DNA from: Planctomycetota bacterium
GTDB lineage: Bacteria; Planctomycetota; UBA1135; UBA2386
Direction of reading: 5' to 3'
Assembly (NCBI GenBank): GCA_016794565.1
Contig: JAEUHQ010000124.1
Span: forward strand, 1-64,000
DNA: 64,000 bases
Numbering within the stretch: the stretch's first letter is position 1; every line of letters starts with the position of its first letter. Both the position numbers and the translations under genes were made by a program. Below the pieces are notes generated by a model. It had not been told where the DNA came from. It did no database searches and was given only the letters and a program-made list of their open reading frames with translations. Positions 48,769-58,219 of the stretch are shown here, one piece after another.

Positions 48769-51700
48769 ACCGCACGACACGCACTTCAGGCACGTGCCGT
48801 TGCGAACCAGCGTGAACGCGCCGCAGCCGCCGCACGGGTCGCCCTCGTAGCCCTTCAAACGGGCCTCGGCGACCTTGAGGCGCGTCTGCCGCGTCTCCAT
48901 CGACACGGTCACGGTCGACTGTTCGGCGCGCAGCAGCACGGCGTTCTTGTTCGCCGCCATCGGCGCCGACGAGAGCATGCTGCCGCCGGCACTGCCCGCT
49001 GCACCGCCGTTCGGCGCGTCGTGGCCGCGCAGGATGCCGCGACTGTGCGGGTGGAGGTGCGCGTTGTCGTGCGGTGTCGTGGGTGGCTCGTCACCTTCGT
49101 ACACCGTTTCGGAGACGATCTCCTCGTCGGTGTACTCCGCGTCGTTGGCGCCCATCGTCGTGTTGCGCAGGTCCTCGCTGTGGACCTGCGCCAGCTCTTC
49201 GCGACCGAGGTAGCTGATCGCGAGCTCGCGGAACACGTAGTCGATCACCGACGTGACCATCTTGATCTGGTCGTGGCCCTGCACGATGCCGTTCGGCTCG
49301 AAGCGCGTGAACACGAACGCATCGGCGAACTCGTCGAGCGGCACGCCGTGCTGCAGGCCGAGCGACACCGCGATCGCGAAGCAGTTCATCAGGCTGCGGA
49401 ACGCGGCGCCTTCCTTGTGCATGTCGAGAAAGATCTCGCCGAGCGAACCATCCTCGTATTCGCCCGTGCGCAGGTAGATCTTGTGGCCGCCGACGACCGC
49501 CTTCTGCGTGTAGCCGGCGCGCCGGTTCGGCAGACGGCGGCGCTTTGCGATGTAGCGGTGCACGATGCGCTCGGTGATGCGCGCGGCCATCGCGGCGACT
49601 TCCGGGGTCGCGGGCGATGCGGCGACCTCGGTCGCATCGTCGTCGACCGTCGACGACAGCGGCTGGCTCAGCTTGCTGCCGTCGCGGTAGAGCGCGACCG
49701 CCTTCAGCATCGTCTTCCAGCCGAGGCGGTAGGCCTCCTTCACGTCGTCGATCGACGCGTCGTTCGGCATGTTGATCGTCTTGCTGATCGCACCGCTGAT
49801 GAACGGCTGCACCGCGGCCATCATGTGGATGTGCGCCGCGTACGGGATGTAGCGCTGGCCCTTGCGTCCGCAGCGGTTCGCGCAGTCGAAGACCGGCAGG
49901 TGCGCCTCGCGCAGGTGCGGTGCGCCTTCGACCGTCATCGTGCCGCAGACGTAGTCGTTCGCGGCCTGGACGTCGCCGCGTGAGAAGCCGAGGTGCTTCA
50001 GCAGGTCGAAGTTCCAGTCTTCGAGCTGCGCGTCGGACACGCCGAGCTTGCTCTTCAGGAAATCCGCGCCGAGCAGGTTCTTGTTGAACGCGAAGCTGAT
50101 GTCGAACGCGCTCTCGAGCGCCTTCTCGACGCGCTGCAGGGCCGCGTCGTCGAAGCCGCGGGCTGCGAGTGTCTCGTGGTTGATCGCCGGCGCGCCGGCG
50201 AGCGTCTTCCGGCCGACGACGTAGGCGAGGATCTCGTCGACCTGGTTCGGGGCGTAGCCGAGCTTCTTCAGCGCCGGCGCGATGCTCTGGTTGGCGATCT
50301 TGAAGTAGCCGCCGCCGGCGAGCTTCTTGAACTTGACGAGCGCGAAGTCCGGCTCGACGCCGGTCGTGTCGCAGTCCATCAGGAGGCCGATCGTGCCGGT
50401 CGGCGCGATGCACGTGACCTGCGCGTTGCGGAAGCCGTGCTTCTCGCCGAGCTGCAGCGCGCGGTCCCAGCATTCGCGCGACGCTTCGAGCAGGTCGCTC
50501 GGGCAGGTCTGGGCGTCGATGCCGACCGGTGTGACGGAGAGGCCGTCGTATTCCGAGGCCATCGCATTGTACGCGGCGCGGCGGTGGTTGCGGATCACAC
50601 GCAGCATCGCTTCGCGGTTGCGGTCGTAGGCGGGGAACGCGCCCAGCTCCTTCGCCATTTCGGCGGAGGCGGCGTACGACTCTCCGCAGAGCACGGCCGA
50701 GAGGGCGCCCGCGATCGCATAGGCCTTCGGCGACGCGTACGGGATGCCGAGCCGCATCAGCACGGTGCCGAGGTTTGCGTAGCCGAGACCGAGCGTGCGG
50801 TACTCGTAGCTCTTCTGCGCGATCGACTGGCTCGGGAAGCTCGCCATCAGCACGCTGATCTCGAGCACGATCGTCCAGAGCCGCGTCGCGTGCTTGTAGC
50901 CGTCGATGTCGAACGACCCGTCCTCGCGCAGGAACTTCGTGAGGTTGATCGACGCGAGGTTGCACGCCGTGTCGTCGAGGAACATGTACTCCGAGCACGG
51001 ATTGCTCGCGTTGATGCGGCCGTCCGTCGGGCACGTGTGCCACTCGTTGATGGTCGTGTCGTACTGCACGCCCGGATCGGCGCATGCCCAGGCCGCGTAC
51101 GCCACCTTGTCCCAGAGGGCGCGGGCATCGACTTCCTTGGCGACGCCGCGATCGGTGCGCCGGATGAGGCGCCATGTCGAACCCTCGTCGACGGCGCGGA
51201 AGAACTCGTTCGGCACGCGCACCGAGTTGTTCGAGTTCTGGCCCGAGACCGTCGCGTAGGCCTCGCCGTCCCAGTCCGTCGTGTACTCGGGGACTTCGAC
51301 AGCGCGCAGGCCCTGACCGCCGAGCTGGATCGCCCGCTGCAGGTAGCTCTCGGGAACGCACGCGGTGCGCGCTTCGACGAGGGCCCTGTGCAGGCGTTCG
51401 TTCTGGCGGGGTACGACGTTGACGGTCGACGAGCCGTCGTCTCCGGGCACATGGCAGCCGTTCACGACGGCGTTCAGGTGCTTCTTGATCAGCTTGCTGC
51501 CCGTGACGAGTGCGGCGACCTTCTGCTCTTCGTTCACCTTCCACGAGACGAACGTCTCGATGTCGGGGTGGTCGAGGTCGAGGCAGACCATCTTGGCCGC
51601 GCGGCGCGTGGTGCCGCCCGACTTGATGGCGCCGGCAGCGCGGTCGCCGATGCGCAGGAAGCTCATGAGACCCGAGCTCTTGCCGCCGCCGGAGAGCGGC

Positions 51701-52422
51701 TCGTTCTCGCCGCGCAGTTGCGAGAAGTTGCTCCCGGTGCCGGAGCCGTACTTGAACAAGCGCGCCTCGCGCGTCCACAGATCCATGATGCCGCCCTCGT
51801 TGACGAGGTCGTCCGTCACGGCCTGGATGAAGCACGCGTGCGGCTGCGGCCGTTCGTACGCGTTCTTGCTCTTGTGCACCTTCCCGGCGCCCTTGCCGCC
51901 GTTCTTGCCTTCGCTGCTCTTGCCCTCGCTGCCAGGCTCGACGAACCAGTGCCCCTGCGCCGGCCCGGTGATGCCGTACGCGTAGTGCAGGCCGGTGTTG
52001 AACCACTGCGGCGAGTTGGGCGCCGCGTGCTGCGCGGCGAGCATGTGGCAGAGTTCGTCCTCGAACGCGCGCGCGTCGTCCGGCGAGTCGAAGTAGCCGT
52101 ACTCCTCGCCCCAGTGGCGCCAGCACCCGGCGAGGCGATGGAACACCTGCCGCGCGTCGCGCTCGCCGCCGAGTACCGGGTTGCCGGCATCGTCGGTCGC
52201 GAGCTTGCCGTCGGCGCTGCGCTGCGGCACGCCCGCCTTGCGGAAGTACTTCTGCGCCAGGATGTCCACAGCGACCTGACTCCACTGGCTCGGCACGTCG
52301 ATGTCGCGTGCTTCGAACACCAGCGAGCCGTTCGGATTGCGGATCTCCGAGTGCCGCTTGCTGAACGGGATCCCTTCGTACGGAGACTTGCCCTTGACCG
52401 TGAACCGCCGAGTTACCTTCAC
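48748..52422 (-). CDS. nrdJ: Class II (B12-dependent) ribonucleoside-diphosphate reductase
   Basis: 1224 residues from a GTG at 52422, preceded by GGAGG 7 bases upstream. Early motifs are [35 protein letters not shown] and [17 protein letters not shown] ([26 protein letters not shown]). The catalytic barrel has [21 protein letters not shown] and the C-terminal half has [22 protein letters not shown]. The last ~25 residues form a Cys-rich tail with CGGCGAF and CLKCVSC, the redox or zinc tail of long NrdJ proteins. It reduces ribonucleotides with adenosylcobalamin and works with or without oxygen. A putative regulator site lies 307 bp upstream. The 3' end overlaps a tandem repeat. Confidence 0.97.
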   Translation of the reverse strand: MKVTRRFTVKGKSPYEGIPFSKRHSEIRNPNGSLVFEARDIDVPSQWSQVAVDILAQKYFRKAGVPQRSADGKLATDDAGNPVLGGERDARQVFHRLAGCWRHWGEEYGYFDSPDDARAFEDELCHMLAAQHAAPNSPQWFNTGLHYAYGITGPAQGHWFVEPGSEGKSSEGKNGGKGAGKVHKSKNAYERPQPHACFIQAVTDDLVNEGGIMDLWTREARLFKYGSGTGSNFSQLRGENEPLSGGGKSSGLMSFLRIGDRAAGAIKSGGTTRRAAKMVCLDLDHPDIETFVSWKVNEEQKVAALVTGSKLIKKHLNAVVNGCHVPGDDGSSTVNVVPRQNERLHRALVEARTACVPESYLQRAIQLGGQGLRAVEVPEYTTDWDGEAYATVSGQNSNNSVRVPNEFFRAVDEGSTWRLIRRTDRGVAKEVDARALWDKVAYAAWACADPGVQYDTTINEWHTCPTDGRINASNPCSEYMFLDDTACNLASINLTKFLREDGSFDIDGYKHATRLWTIVLEISVLMASFPSQSIAQKSYEYRTLGLGYANLGTVLMRLGIPYASPKAYAIAGALSAVLCGESYAASAEMAKELGAFPAYDRNREAMLRVIRNHRRAAYNAMASEYDGLSVTPVGIDAQTCPSDLLEASRECWDRALQLGEKHGFRNAQVTCIAPTGTIGLLMDCDTTGVEPDFALVKFKKLAGGGYFKIANQSIAPALKKLGYAPNQVDEILAYVVGRKTLAGAPAINHETLAARGFDDAALQRVEKALESAFDISFAFNKNLLGADFLKSKLGVSDAQLEDWNFDLLKHLGFSRGDVQAANDYVCGTMTVEGAPHLREAHLPVFDCANRCGRKGQRYIPYAAHIHMMAAVQPFISGAISKTINMPNDASIDDVKEAYRLGWKTMLKAVALYRDGSKLSQPLSSTVDDDATEVAASPATPEVAAMAARITERIVHRYIAKRRRLPNRRAGYTQKAVVGGHKIYLRTGEYEDGSLGEIFLDMHKEGAAFRSLMNCFAIAVSLGLQHGVPLDEFADAFVFTRFEPNGIVQGHDQIKMVTSVIDYVFRELAISYLGREELAQVHSEDLRNTTMGANDAEYTDEEIVSETVYEGDEPPTTPHDNAHLHPHSRGILRGHDAPNGGAAGSAGGSMLSSAPMAANKNAVLLRAEQSTVTVSMETRQTRLKVAEARLKGYEGDPCGGCGAFTLVRNGTCLKCVSCGATSGCS

Positions 52423-52440
52423 GCTACTTCCTCCAGGAGG
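52423..52440 (-). promoter_or_regulatory. nrdJ ribosome binding site inside a small palindrome
   Basis: On the minus strand CCTCCTGGAGG directly precedes AAGTAGC and the GTG start. The GGAGG is the ribosome binding site and the CCTCC is its perfect complement one base away. A hairpin with such a tiny loop is unlikely alone, but CCTCC could pair with another GGAGG. Confidence 0.35.
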
Positions 52441-52728
52441 TGCGGCTCGGGCGTCGCGATGCGTCGCCGAGTGCCCGCCACCCTCGCTCGTTGACCGTGC
52501 CTAGACCGTTCTGATGGACCGGGGAGCCGTCCCGATACGAAGGGGGCGACCCGCACCGAGCTCGAGCCACCTGACCGAAGTGCTCGAGCCTGCGATGCCC
52601 GGATCGTCGACTGCCCGGGATGCCCGGCGACGCCGGCACACGCACATCGGCGGCGCTCCAAGGGGCGCAGGATGGCGGGTGCGGGACCGTCGCGGGACGG
52701 GGGGACGAGGGCGGGGAACCGCAGGGGA

Positions 52729-52744
52729 CCACTATCTATTGGGC
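52729..52744. promoter_or_regulatory. NrdR-box-like site upstream of nrdJ
   Basis: CCACTATCTATTGGGC matches about 12-13 of 16 positions of the NrdR box (acaCwAtATaTwGtgt), the palindrome bound by the ribonucleotide reductase repressor NrdR. It is A+T-rich amid GC-rich DNA and upstream of an nrd gene. NrdR boxes usually come in pairs about 31 bp apart; a second one is not clear (52760-52775 is only weakly similar). Confidence 0.45.
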
Positions 52745-52956
52745 GCACCGGAAGCAGGCAACCCAGGGGTAGCGAAAAATCCGAATCTCCGGGCGCGGGC
52801 GGGCGGCAGGGCGGGGGGATCGGTTTCGCAAAACCGCTCCCCACGCCACCCCCAAACAACTGGTGCCGTGCGTGGATCTGGGGCTGGATGTGGGACCGAC
52901 GCGCAGCACGAACCACCACCGATCGGGCGGATTCTCGCCGCGATCCACCCAAGGCA

Positions 52957-53532
52957 TCAGTCCCGGGGGAGGGCGGGAAGGAGGCAGCCGGTGGCGGGCA
53001 TGAAGGGCCGCGCCACCGGTTCTCCCTTCAACGCGGCCGCGACGGCGGCGCGCAGGTCGTCGACGGTGGGGGCGGGCAGGCGTTCGCCGAGGGCGCGCCA
53101 CTGGTCGTCGATCCGACCGCGGTACAGCACGCCGCTGCGGTTCAGCACGACGGCCTCGGGCGTGCGCGTCGCTCCGACTGCGGCCGCGATCCGTTGCCTC
53201 GGGTCCAGCAGGACGTGGCCGGGCAACTCGTAGGCGGCTGCGTGGGCCCGCGCCGCGGCGACGGTGATGTCCGGATCGACGTGAACCAAGAACAGGTCCA
53301 CCGGCAGGGACCGCCAGGCTTCGGCCAATGCACGCAGCGTCGGCGCATACGAATTCGCGATCGGGCACTCGTGGTTCGTGACGACGAGCACGTGGATCCG
53401 TCCCTCCGGCACCTGCAACGGTTCGCACTGCACTCCGTCGAGGTCCGTCGCAGCCGTTGCGCCGGAGGTCGCGCACCCGCACGCGACTGCGCCCGCGAAG
53501 AGGAAGGCCAACGCGATGCCCTTGCCGCGCAT
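52957..53532 (-). CDS. Redoxin/thioredoxin-fold lipoprotein
   Basis: 191 residues from the ATG at 53532, with a lipoprotein signal (MRGKGIALAFLFAGAVACGC, Cys18 or Cys20). The body has a thioredoxin-like strand, VLVVTNHECPIANSYAPTLRALAEAW (about 48-73), with a single peroxidatic-type Cys56 in ECPIAN. It continues with LVHVDPDITVAAARAHA and GATRTPEAVVLNRSGVLYRGRIDDQW. This is the redoxin/AhpC-TSA-like type often encoded with cytochrome/copper proteins in planctomycetes and acidobacteria. Its ATG shares a base with the preceding gene's stop (TGATG), so translation is coupled. The role may be electron transfer or thiol chemistry at the outer face. Confidence 0.88.
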   Translation of the reverse strand: MRGKGIALAFLFAGAVACGCATSGATAATDLDGVQCEPLQVPEGRIHVLVVTNHECPIANSYAPTLRALAEAWRSLPVDLFLVHVDPDITVAAARAHAAAYELPGHVLLDPRQRIAAAVGATRTPEAVVLNRSGVLYRGRIDDQWRALGERLPAPTVDDLRAAVAAALKGEPVARPFMPATGCLLPALPRD

Positions 53533-55049
53533 CACTTGCCCGGGTCCTTCTTCGCGCGTCCGCCACCGGCGCCGCCGAGGCCGCGGCCCAGGAGGTCGAC
53601 GATGCCCTTCGCTTCGTCCTTCGTGAGCTTGCCGTCCGCGTCCTTGTCGAGCGCGCCGAAGTATTGGCGCAGGTTCGGCGGCACTTCGTTCTTGCTGAGG
53701 GTGCCGTTGCGATCCGTGTCCATCGCCGCGAAGCGGGCGTCGACCTGCTCTTCGATGCGCGGCGCGAACTTGCCGAGGTTCTTCTTGCCGACGGCGGTCT
53801 GCAGGGTCTCGAGATCGGCTTCGTCGGCGGGCACGACGAGAAGGGTGATGCTGCCCATCTCGTCGGTCGTTTCGCGGCCCCAGCGAACGCGCTGCGGAGG
53901 CTTGTTGGGGTTGCTCGGGTTGTCCTTGCTGTTGTCGTAGACGAGCTCGGAGCGGATGACGTCGCCCTTCGCGAGTCGGACGGGCTCGCGGAACGTGTAG
54001 CGGTTCTGCCAGTCGAAGTCCCAGCGGGGGATGCGCAGGAGCGGGGTCTGGCCGCCGTCCTTCTTCTCCGCGAACATCGTCATCGAAGTGCACAGTCGGT
54101 GCGCGTGCCCGCCGATCGTCATCGCGAGCACGTCGCACGGCAGCTCGAACGAATCGGCGAGTCGGTACTCGCGCTCGCCCGCGGGGATGTCCAGTCCTGC
54201 GCCGAAGCCGAAGAACGGCGGCAGCTGGATCGACACGATCGTGCGCTTCGGCGCCTCCTTCGCGAAGTAGAGGCCCAGCGTCGTCTGCTCCTTCTCCTTC
54301 TTGCCCGAAGGGTGCAGGTGGCTCTGCAGCAGGAGGTCGCTGCCCTTCGGCAGCTTCATCGCGAGCCCTTCCGGCAGGTGCTCGGGCATGCCGCCGACGG
54401 CCCACCCGCCCAGCATCTGCGCGCGCTGGAGGCGCATGCCGCCGAAGCCCGGCTTGCCGTCCTTGCCATCCTGCTCCTGTCCTTCGCGCTGTTCGTCGAC
54501 GAACACGAGCACGTGGTGGAGCACGGCCCGCGCGGACGGGCGGACTTCGATGGCCGTGACCCATTTGTCGTCGGGAAGCCCGAGCGGGATCGCGAAGTTG
54601 CGGTAGATGTCGCGACCCGACGCCGGCACCTCGAACGCGCCGCTGGTCGACACGACCATGTCCGGTGTGCCGAGCTGCCAGCCGTCCGGGAACGTCGGCA
54701 GCTTCGGCAGCTTGTCGGGCGGTCCTTCGGGCATACCACCCTTCACCCACGCGCGGATGGTGTCGATCTGCGCGTCGTCGAGGCGCGGGTCGTGGCGGAA
54801 CGAACCGTAGCCCGGCTCCGGGTGCCACGGCGGCATGAAGCGGTCTTCCACGACCTCGAGCACGTGCGGGCCGCGCTTCCGGACGTCGGCGAACGACAGG
54901 AGCGGGAACGGCGCCACTTCGCCCGGCCGGTGGCAGTGCGAGCAAGCCGCGAAGACGATCGGCGCCACGTGTTCGGTGAACGTCGGCGGCGCGGACTGCG
55001 CCAAGAGGGTCAGGGCCGGGCCCGCGGCGACGAAGAGGAAGCGGAACAT
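53532..55049 (-). CDS. Cytochrome c / copper monooxygenase-like exported protein with EF hands
   Basis: 505 residues with a signal peptide (MFRFLFVAAGPALTLLAQS). A c-type haem motif CSHCH is at 36-40, followed by MPPWHPEPGYGSFRHDPRLDDAQIDTIRAWVKGG, a cytochrome-c-like domain. Residues about 120-420 resemble the copper type II ascorbate-dependent monooxygenase fold: LHHVLVFVDE, LLQSHLHPSGK and GGHAHRLCTSM provide His pairs fit for two copper sites. Two EF-hand loops end the protein (DTDRNGTLSKNE about 443-454, DKDADGKLTKDE about 468-479). Function is probably periplasmic oxidation; the substrate is unknown. It is translationally coupled to the redoxin lipoprotein. Confidence 0.88.
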   Translation of the reverse strand: MFRFLFVAAGPALTLLAQSAPPTFTEHVAPIVFAACSHCHRPGEVAPFPLLSFADVRKRGPHVLEVVEDRFMPPWHPEPGYGSFRHDPRLDDAQIDTIRAWVKGGMPEGPPDKLPKLPTFPDGWQLGTPDMVVSTSGAFEVPASGRDIYRNFAIPLGLPDDKWVTAIEVRPSARAVLHHVLVFVDEQREGQEQDGKDGKPGFGGMRLQRAQMLGGWAVGGMPEHLPEGLAMKLPKGSDLLLQSHLHPSGKKEKEQTTLGLYFAKEAPKRTIVSIQLPPFFGFGAGLDIPAGEREYRLADSFELPCDVLAMTIGGHAHRLCTSMTMFAEKKDGGQTPLLRIPRWDFDWQNRYTFREPVRLAKGDVIRSELVYDNSKDNPSNPNKPPQRVRWGRETTDEMGSITLLVVPADEADLETLQTAVGKKNLGKFAPRIEEQVDARFAAMDTDRNGTLSKNEVPPNLRQYFGALDKDADGKLTKDEAKGIVDLLGRGLGGAGGGRAKKDPGK

Positions 55050-55103
55050 CGTGCCGCTTTCGCCAGCGCCTTCATGGCGGGGGACAGCGCCCTCGCGCGG
55101 CGA

Positions 55104-57458
55104 TCACTTCGCCGACGTGCGCGGTTCGTCGCCGAACTTGATCTTCAGGACGTTCTTGTAAGCGGCGATCTGGCGGATGTCCTCGCCGCGCTGGTGCATC
55201 AGCGTGCGCACGGCCTCCTGCAGCTGGGCGTCCTCCTGCGGGTCGCCCAGGGCGCGCTGCCCGGGGTAGACGGCGCCACGCAGGTCGCTGATCTGGTCGC
55301 GCACTTCGTAACGGATCCACCGGCGCACGTCGTCCTCGGTGAGCTTCGTCTCGAGGCTCTTGTAGAACTCGCCGAACGCCGGGTACTTCGTCGGGTCGCC
55401 GTCGTCGCCCTCGGCGAGCTGCCGGAACAGCGCTTCGTTGGTCGGCAGATGCTTCTTCACGTATTCGCGGAAGGAGCCCTTCTTGAGGATCGCGAACACC
55501 GCCGCGTTCTTCCACGCGTCTTCCGGCTTGTTCTCGAGGAGGTCGATGACCTTGTCCGGCATCACGCCCCAGTTGGGATCGACGATGCGGCCCTCCTTGT
55601 CGAACTCGCGGTGCGGGCAGCGGCCGCTCGGGAGGTGGTACTTCGCGACGGTCAGCTTGATGTGGCTGCCGAAGTCGTACTTGCCGTTCTTGTTGCGATC
55701 CTCGTAGGGCTCGCCGTCCTGCCAGTTGCCGTCCCCGTTGAGGTCGGAGAACCGCTCCGGCGGATCGTTGCGCAGCGCGATGAGGTTCTGCACGCTGCCC
55801 TTGCCGAACGAACGCTGGCCGATGATCGTCGCGCGGCCGTGGTCCTGCAGTGCACCCGCGGTGATCTCGGACGCGGACGCCGAGAAGTTGTTCGTCAGGA
55901 CGGCGAGCGGGAGGCGGCACACCGTCCGCGGCGTGTCCTCCGTCTCGTAGTTGCGGCGCGGCTCGGCCGGACCTTCCGTGTAGACCACGAGCTTCTTGCC
56001 ATCGAGGAACTGCTCGACCACGTCGCTCGCCTGCGTCAGGAAGCCGCCGGTGTTGTTGCGCACGTCGAGCACGATGCCCTTCGCACCCTTCCCGGTGAGG
56101 TCGGCGAGCGCCTTCTGGAGCTCGTTGCTGAGGTTGCTGCTGAAGTTGATGAGCTCGACGTAGCCGATGTCGCCCGGCACCATCGCCCAGTTCACGGCCG
56201 GCACGGCGATCTGCCGCCGCACGATCGAGAGCACCTGCGGCTCGGTGAAGCCGGCGCGGAAGACCTTCAGCACGACGGGTGTCTCCGGCTTGCCCTTCAA
56301 GCGGAGCACGATCTCGTCCGACGTGTGACCCGAGGTCTCCCACCCGTCGACCTCGAGGATCTTGTCGCCGCTGCGCAGTCCCGCTTCGTACGCGGGGCCG
56401 GAGTAGATCGGACGCACGATCGAGAAGTCGTTGTCCTGGTCGAAATTGACGAAGGCGCCGATGCCGCCGTACTCGCGGTTCAGGTCGAAGAAGAACCGCT
56501 GGTACTCGTCGCTCGAGAAGAACGTGCTGTGCGGGTCGAGCCCTTCGAGCATGCCCTTCGCGGCGTACTCGAGCAGGTCCTTGTCGGTCACGGTGGCGCC
56601 GCGAATGTGCTGCGCGTGGATGCGCTGGCGCAGCTCCGAGAGGATCGCGTACTCGGATTCGTCGGTCGTGCTGGCGGTGGTTCCGGTGCGGTCGAGCAGG
56701 CGGGCGAGGTCGCGTTCGAACTGGCGCCGCGTCTCCTCCCGCTGCAGGTAGAGTTTGGCTCGGCGACCGGCGTCCGACGGTTCGTCCTGGATCTCGCGCA
56801 GGATCGTCCAGGCCGGTCCGCCTTCGACGTTGATCTGGGCCAGCGCGAGGGCGCCCCGCTGGCGCAGGTCGCGGTCCATCGACCGCAGGAACTGCTCGAG
56901 TGTCGTCTTCGCCACGAGCCGGTCGTCGTTGGAGCCGACGTTCCAGAGCGCCAGGGCCGCTTCGATGCGGACGGCCGCCGGGACCGCCTCGTCCTTGCAG
57001 TTGGCCTCGACGAGCTTGCGCACGTCCGTGAGGACCCGGTTGTTGAAGAGTCGATCCTCGCCGAGCACCGCCATGCTCGCGGCCCGCACTTCGTCGTCCT
57101 TCGACGTTGCGACGGGCTTCAGCAGGTCGAGAACGTCCTTGCCGAGCACGTTGTCGCTCCGCAGCGACCGCAGTGTGAGGGCGGCGCAGAGCCGTGCCTT
57201 GTCGCCGCCGCCGTCGGCCTTCGCCACGGCGCGTTTGACCGACTCGGCGAACGCGTCGGCGTTCGAGTCGGGCGTCAGGTCACCTACCTGATGGGCGAGT
57301 TCGTAGACCTGCGCGAGCGGCGCTGTCGAAGCCTGCTGCAGCAAGGCCGCGATCTGGTCCGTCTGACCCTGGCCGCTGCACGGTGCCGCGCCGAGGCCGG
57401 CGAGGGCGAGCAGGATCCAGGAGCGCGAATGGGCGAGCAAACGGTTGGCTGCATTCAT
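55104..57458 (-). CDS. S41 family C-terminal processing peptidase with calcium-loop-like insertion
   Basis: 784 residues from the ATG at 57458, with signal peptide (LLALAGLGAAPCSGQ). Residues about 35-230 are helical HEAT-like repeats (VRAASMAVLGEDRLFNNRVL, VRIEAALALWNVGSNDD). Then come an S41 N-terminal helical part, a PDZ domain (about 350-440: IVRPIYSGPAYEAGLRSGDKILEVDGW) and the S41 core, with catalytic Ser in NFSASASEITAGAL (about 527) and Lys in SFGKGSVQ (about 553). Between the core strands an insertion reads FSDLNGDGNWQDGEPYEDRN, then KNGKYDFG, with D-x-N-x-D-G-type Ca2+ loops. It should cleave exported proteins in the periplasm. The gene lies 54 bp upstream of the cytochrome gene, on the same strand. 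Confidence 0.92.
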   Translation of the reverse strand: MNAANRLLAHSRSWILLALAGLGAAPCSGQGQTDQIAALLQQASTAPLAQVYELAHQVGDLTPDSNADAFAESVKRAVAKADGGGDKARLCAALTLRSLRSDNVLGKDVLDLLKPVATSKDDEVRAASMAVLGEDRLFNNRVLTDVRKLVEANCKDEAVPAAVRIEAALALWNVGSNDDRLVAKTTLEQFLRSMDRDLRQRGALALAQINVEGGPAWTILREIQDEPSDAGRRAKLYLQREETRRQFERDLARLLDRTGTTASTTDESEYAILSELRQRIHAQHIRGATVTDKDLLEYAAKGMLEGLDPHSTFFSSDEYQRFFFDLNREYGGIGAFVNFDQDNDFSIVRPIYSGPAYEAGLRSGDKILEVDGWETSGHTSDEIVLRLKGKPETPVVLKVFRAGFTEPQVLSIVRRQIAVPAVNWAMVPGDIGYVELINFSSNLSNELQKALADLTGKGAKGIVLDVRNNTGGFLTQASDVVEQFLDGKKLVVYTEGPAEPRRNYETEDTPRTVCRLPLAVLTNNFSASASEITAGALQDHGRATIIGQRSFGKGSVQNLIALRNDPPERFSDLNGDGNWQDGEPYEDRNKNGKYDFGSHIKLTVAKYHLPSGRCPHREFDKEGRIVDPNWGVMPDKVIDLLENKPEDAWKNAAVFAILKKGSFREYVKKHLPTNEALFRQLAEGDDGDPTKYPAFGEFYKSLETKLTEDDVRRWIRYEVRDQISDLRGAVYPGQRALGDPQEDAQLQEAVRTLMHQRGEDIRQIAAYKNVLKIKFGDEPRTSAK

Positions 57459-57552
57459 GGGGTCGTGTCCAGGCTCGACTCGTCGACAAATCGGCGTTCC
57501 GGGGAACGGGGGTGCACACAAACCGGGGGGCGCGTTCGCGGAGGAACGCAGT

Positions 57553-57593
57553 GGGGTCGGCGCGCGGCCGACCCCGCACCACCTATACGGTGG
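57553..57593. promoter_or_regulatory. Two adjacent hairpins between divergent S41 and moaC genes
   Basis: GGGGTCGG-(CGCGCGG)-CCGACCCC (57553-57575) is an 8-bp perfect stem. It is followed by CCACC-TATAC-GGTGG (57579-57593), a 5-bp stem. They lie in the 212-bp divergent region, about 95 bp before the S41 gene start and 78 bp before moaC. Roles as operators or leader structures are guesses. Confidence 0.35.
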
Positions 57594-57670
57594 CATCGAC
57601 GAGTTGCCGAAGAGGATTTCTCGCCGCTGCCGTCGAGCAGAGGTGAGGTGTTTCGCTAGGCTCCCGGCCC

Positions 57671-58219
57671 GTGCCACGCAAGAAGACCGCCGCCGCGAAG
57701 ACGCCGCGCTCGCGCACACGGCGCATCCCGTCCGAACTGACGCACCTCGATGCGCGTGGTCGCGCGTCGATGGTCGACGTCGCACGCAAGCCCGCGACAC
57801 GGCGCCGCGCCGTCGCCGAGGCCGTCGTGCGTCTCGATCCCGCGGTGCGGGAGCAGCTCTTCGCCGGCGCTCTGCCGAAAGGCGAGGCCCTCGCGGTCGC
57901 GCGCATCGCCGGCATCCAGGCGGCGAAGGAGACCTCCCGCCTCATCCCGTTGTGCCATCCGTTGCCGCTGGCGAAAGTGGGGGTCGAGTTCGCACCCGAT
58001 CGTCGTGACGGAGTCCGGATCACCGCCGAGGCGGTCACGGTTGCCCCGACGGGCGTCGAGATGGAGGCGATGGTCGCGGCGAGCGTCGCGGGGCTCACGG
58101 TCTACGACATGGTGAAGGCCGTGTGCCGCGGCGCGCGCATCGAGGTGGTGCAACTCCTGCACAAGTCGGGCGGCAAGTCGGGCGATTGGAATCGCTCGAA
58201 CGGAGGGAACGAAGCGTGA
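57671..58219 (+). CDS. moaC: Cyclic pyranopterin monophosphate synthase (molybdenum cofactor biosynthesis)
   Basis: 182 residues from a [26 protein letters not shown] is the MoaC start, with [17 protein letters not shown] and [25 protein letters not shown] as core motifs. Family size is about 160; the N-terminal ~20 basic residues ([18 protein letters not shown]) are an extra tail. It converts 3',8-cyclo-GTP to cyclic pyranopterin monophosphate, step two of molybdopterin synthesis. This fits the molybdopterin oxidoreductase encoded at 14399-17182. Its stop overlaps the next gene's start (GTGA at 58216-58219). Confidence 0.95.
   Translation: MPRKKTAAAKTPRSRTRRIPSELTHLDARGRASMVDVARKPATRRRAVAEAVVRLDPAVREQLFAGALPKGEALAVARIAGIQAAKETSRLIPLCHPLPLAKVGVEFAPDRRDGVRITAEAVTVAPTGVEMEAMVAASVAGLTVYDMVKAVCRGARIEVVQLLHKSGGKSGDWNRSNGGNEA

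Larger units (their letters stand above)
52423..52956. other. Long nrdJ leader and intergenic region, 534 bp
   Basis: No convincing gene lies between nrdJ and the redoxin gene. The region holds a hairpin at 52560-52589 (GCTCGAGCCAC / GTGCTCGAGC with one bulge), the NrdR-box-like site at 52729-52744, and an AT-rich patch at 52771-52788. I looked for cobalamin-riboswitch (B12 box), SRP RNA and tRNA signatures and found none that hold up. Confidence 0.5.

Noticed and set aside
48458..48850. Open frames with repeated [21 protein letters not shown] peptides
   Set aside because: They come from the 114-bp DNA repeat, whose length is a multiple of three; all frames stay open, so this is not evidence for coding.
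52440..52740. Cobalamin riboswitch before nrdJ
   Set aside because: No B12-box-like sequence and no matching core could be read on the minus strand.
52741..52790. CACCGGAAGCAGG, considered as an SRP RNA apical loop
   Set aside because: The GGAA loop is there, but the conserved flanking symmetric and asymmetric loop sequences are missing.
53457..57659. 1400-codon plus-strand frame across the cytochrome and S41 genes
   Set aside because: It is antisense to two genes with clear active-site motifs and has no recognisable domain of its own.
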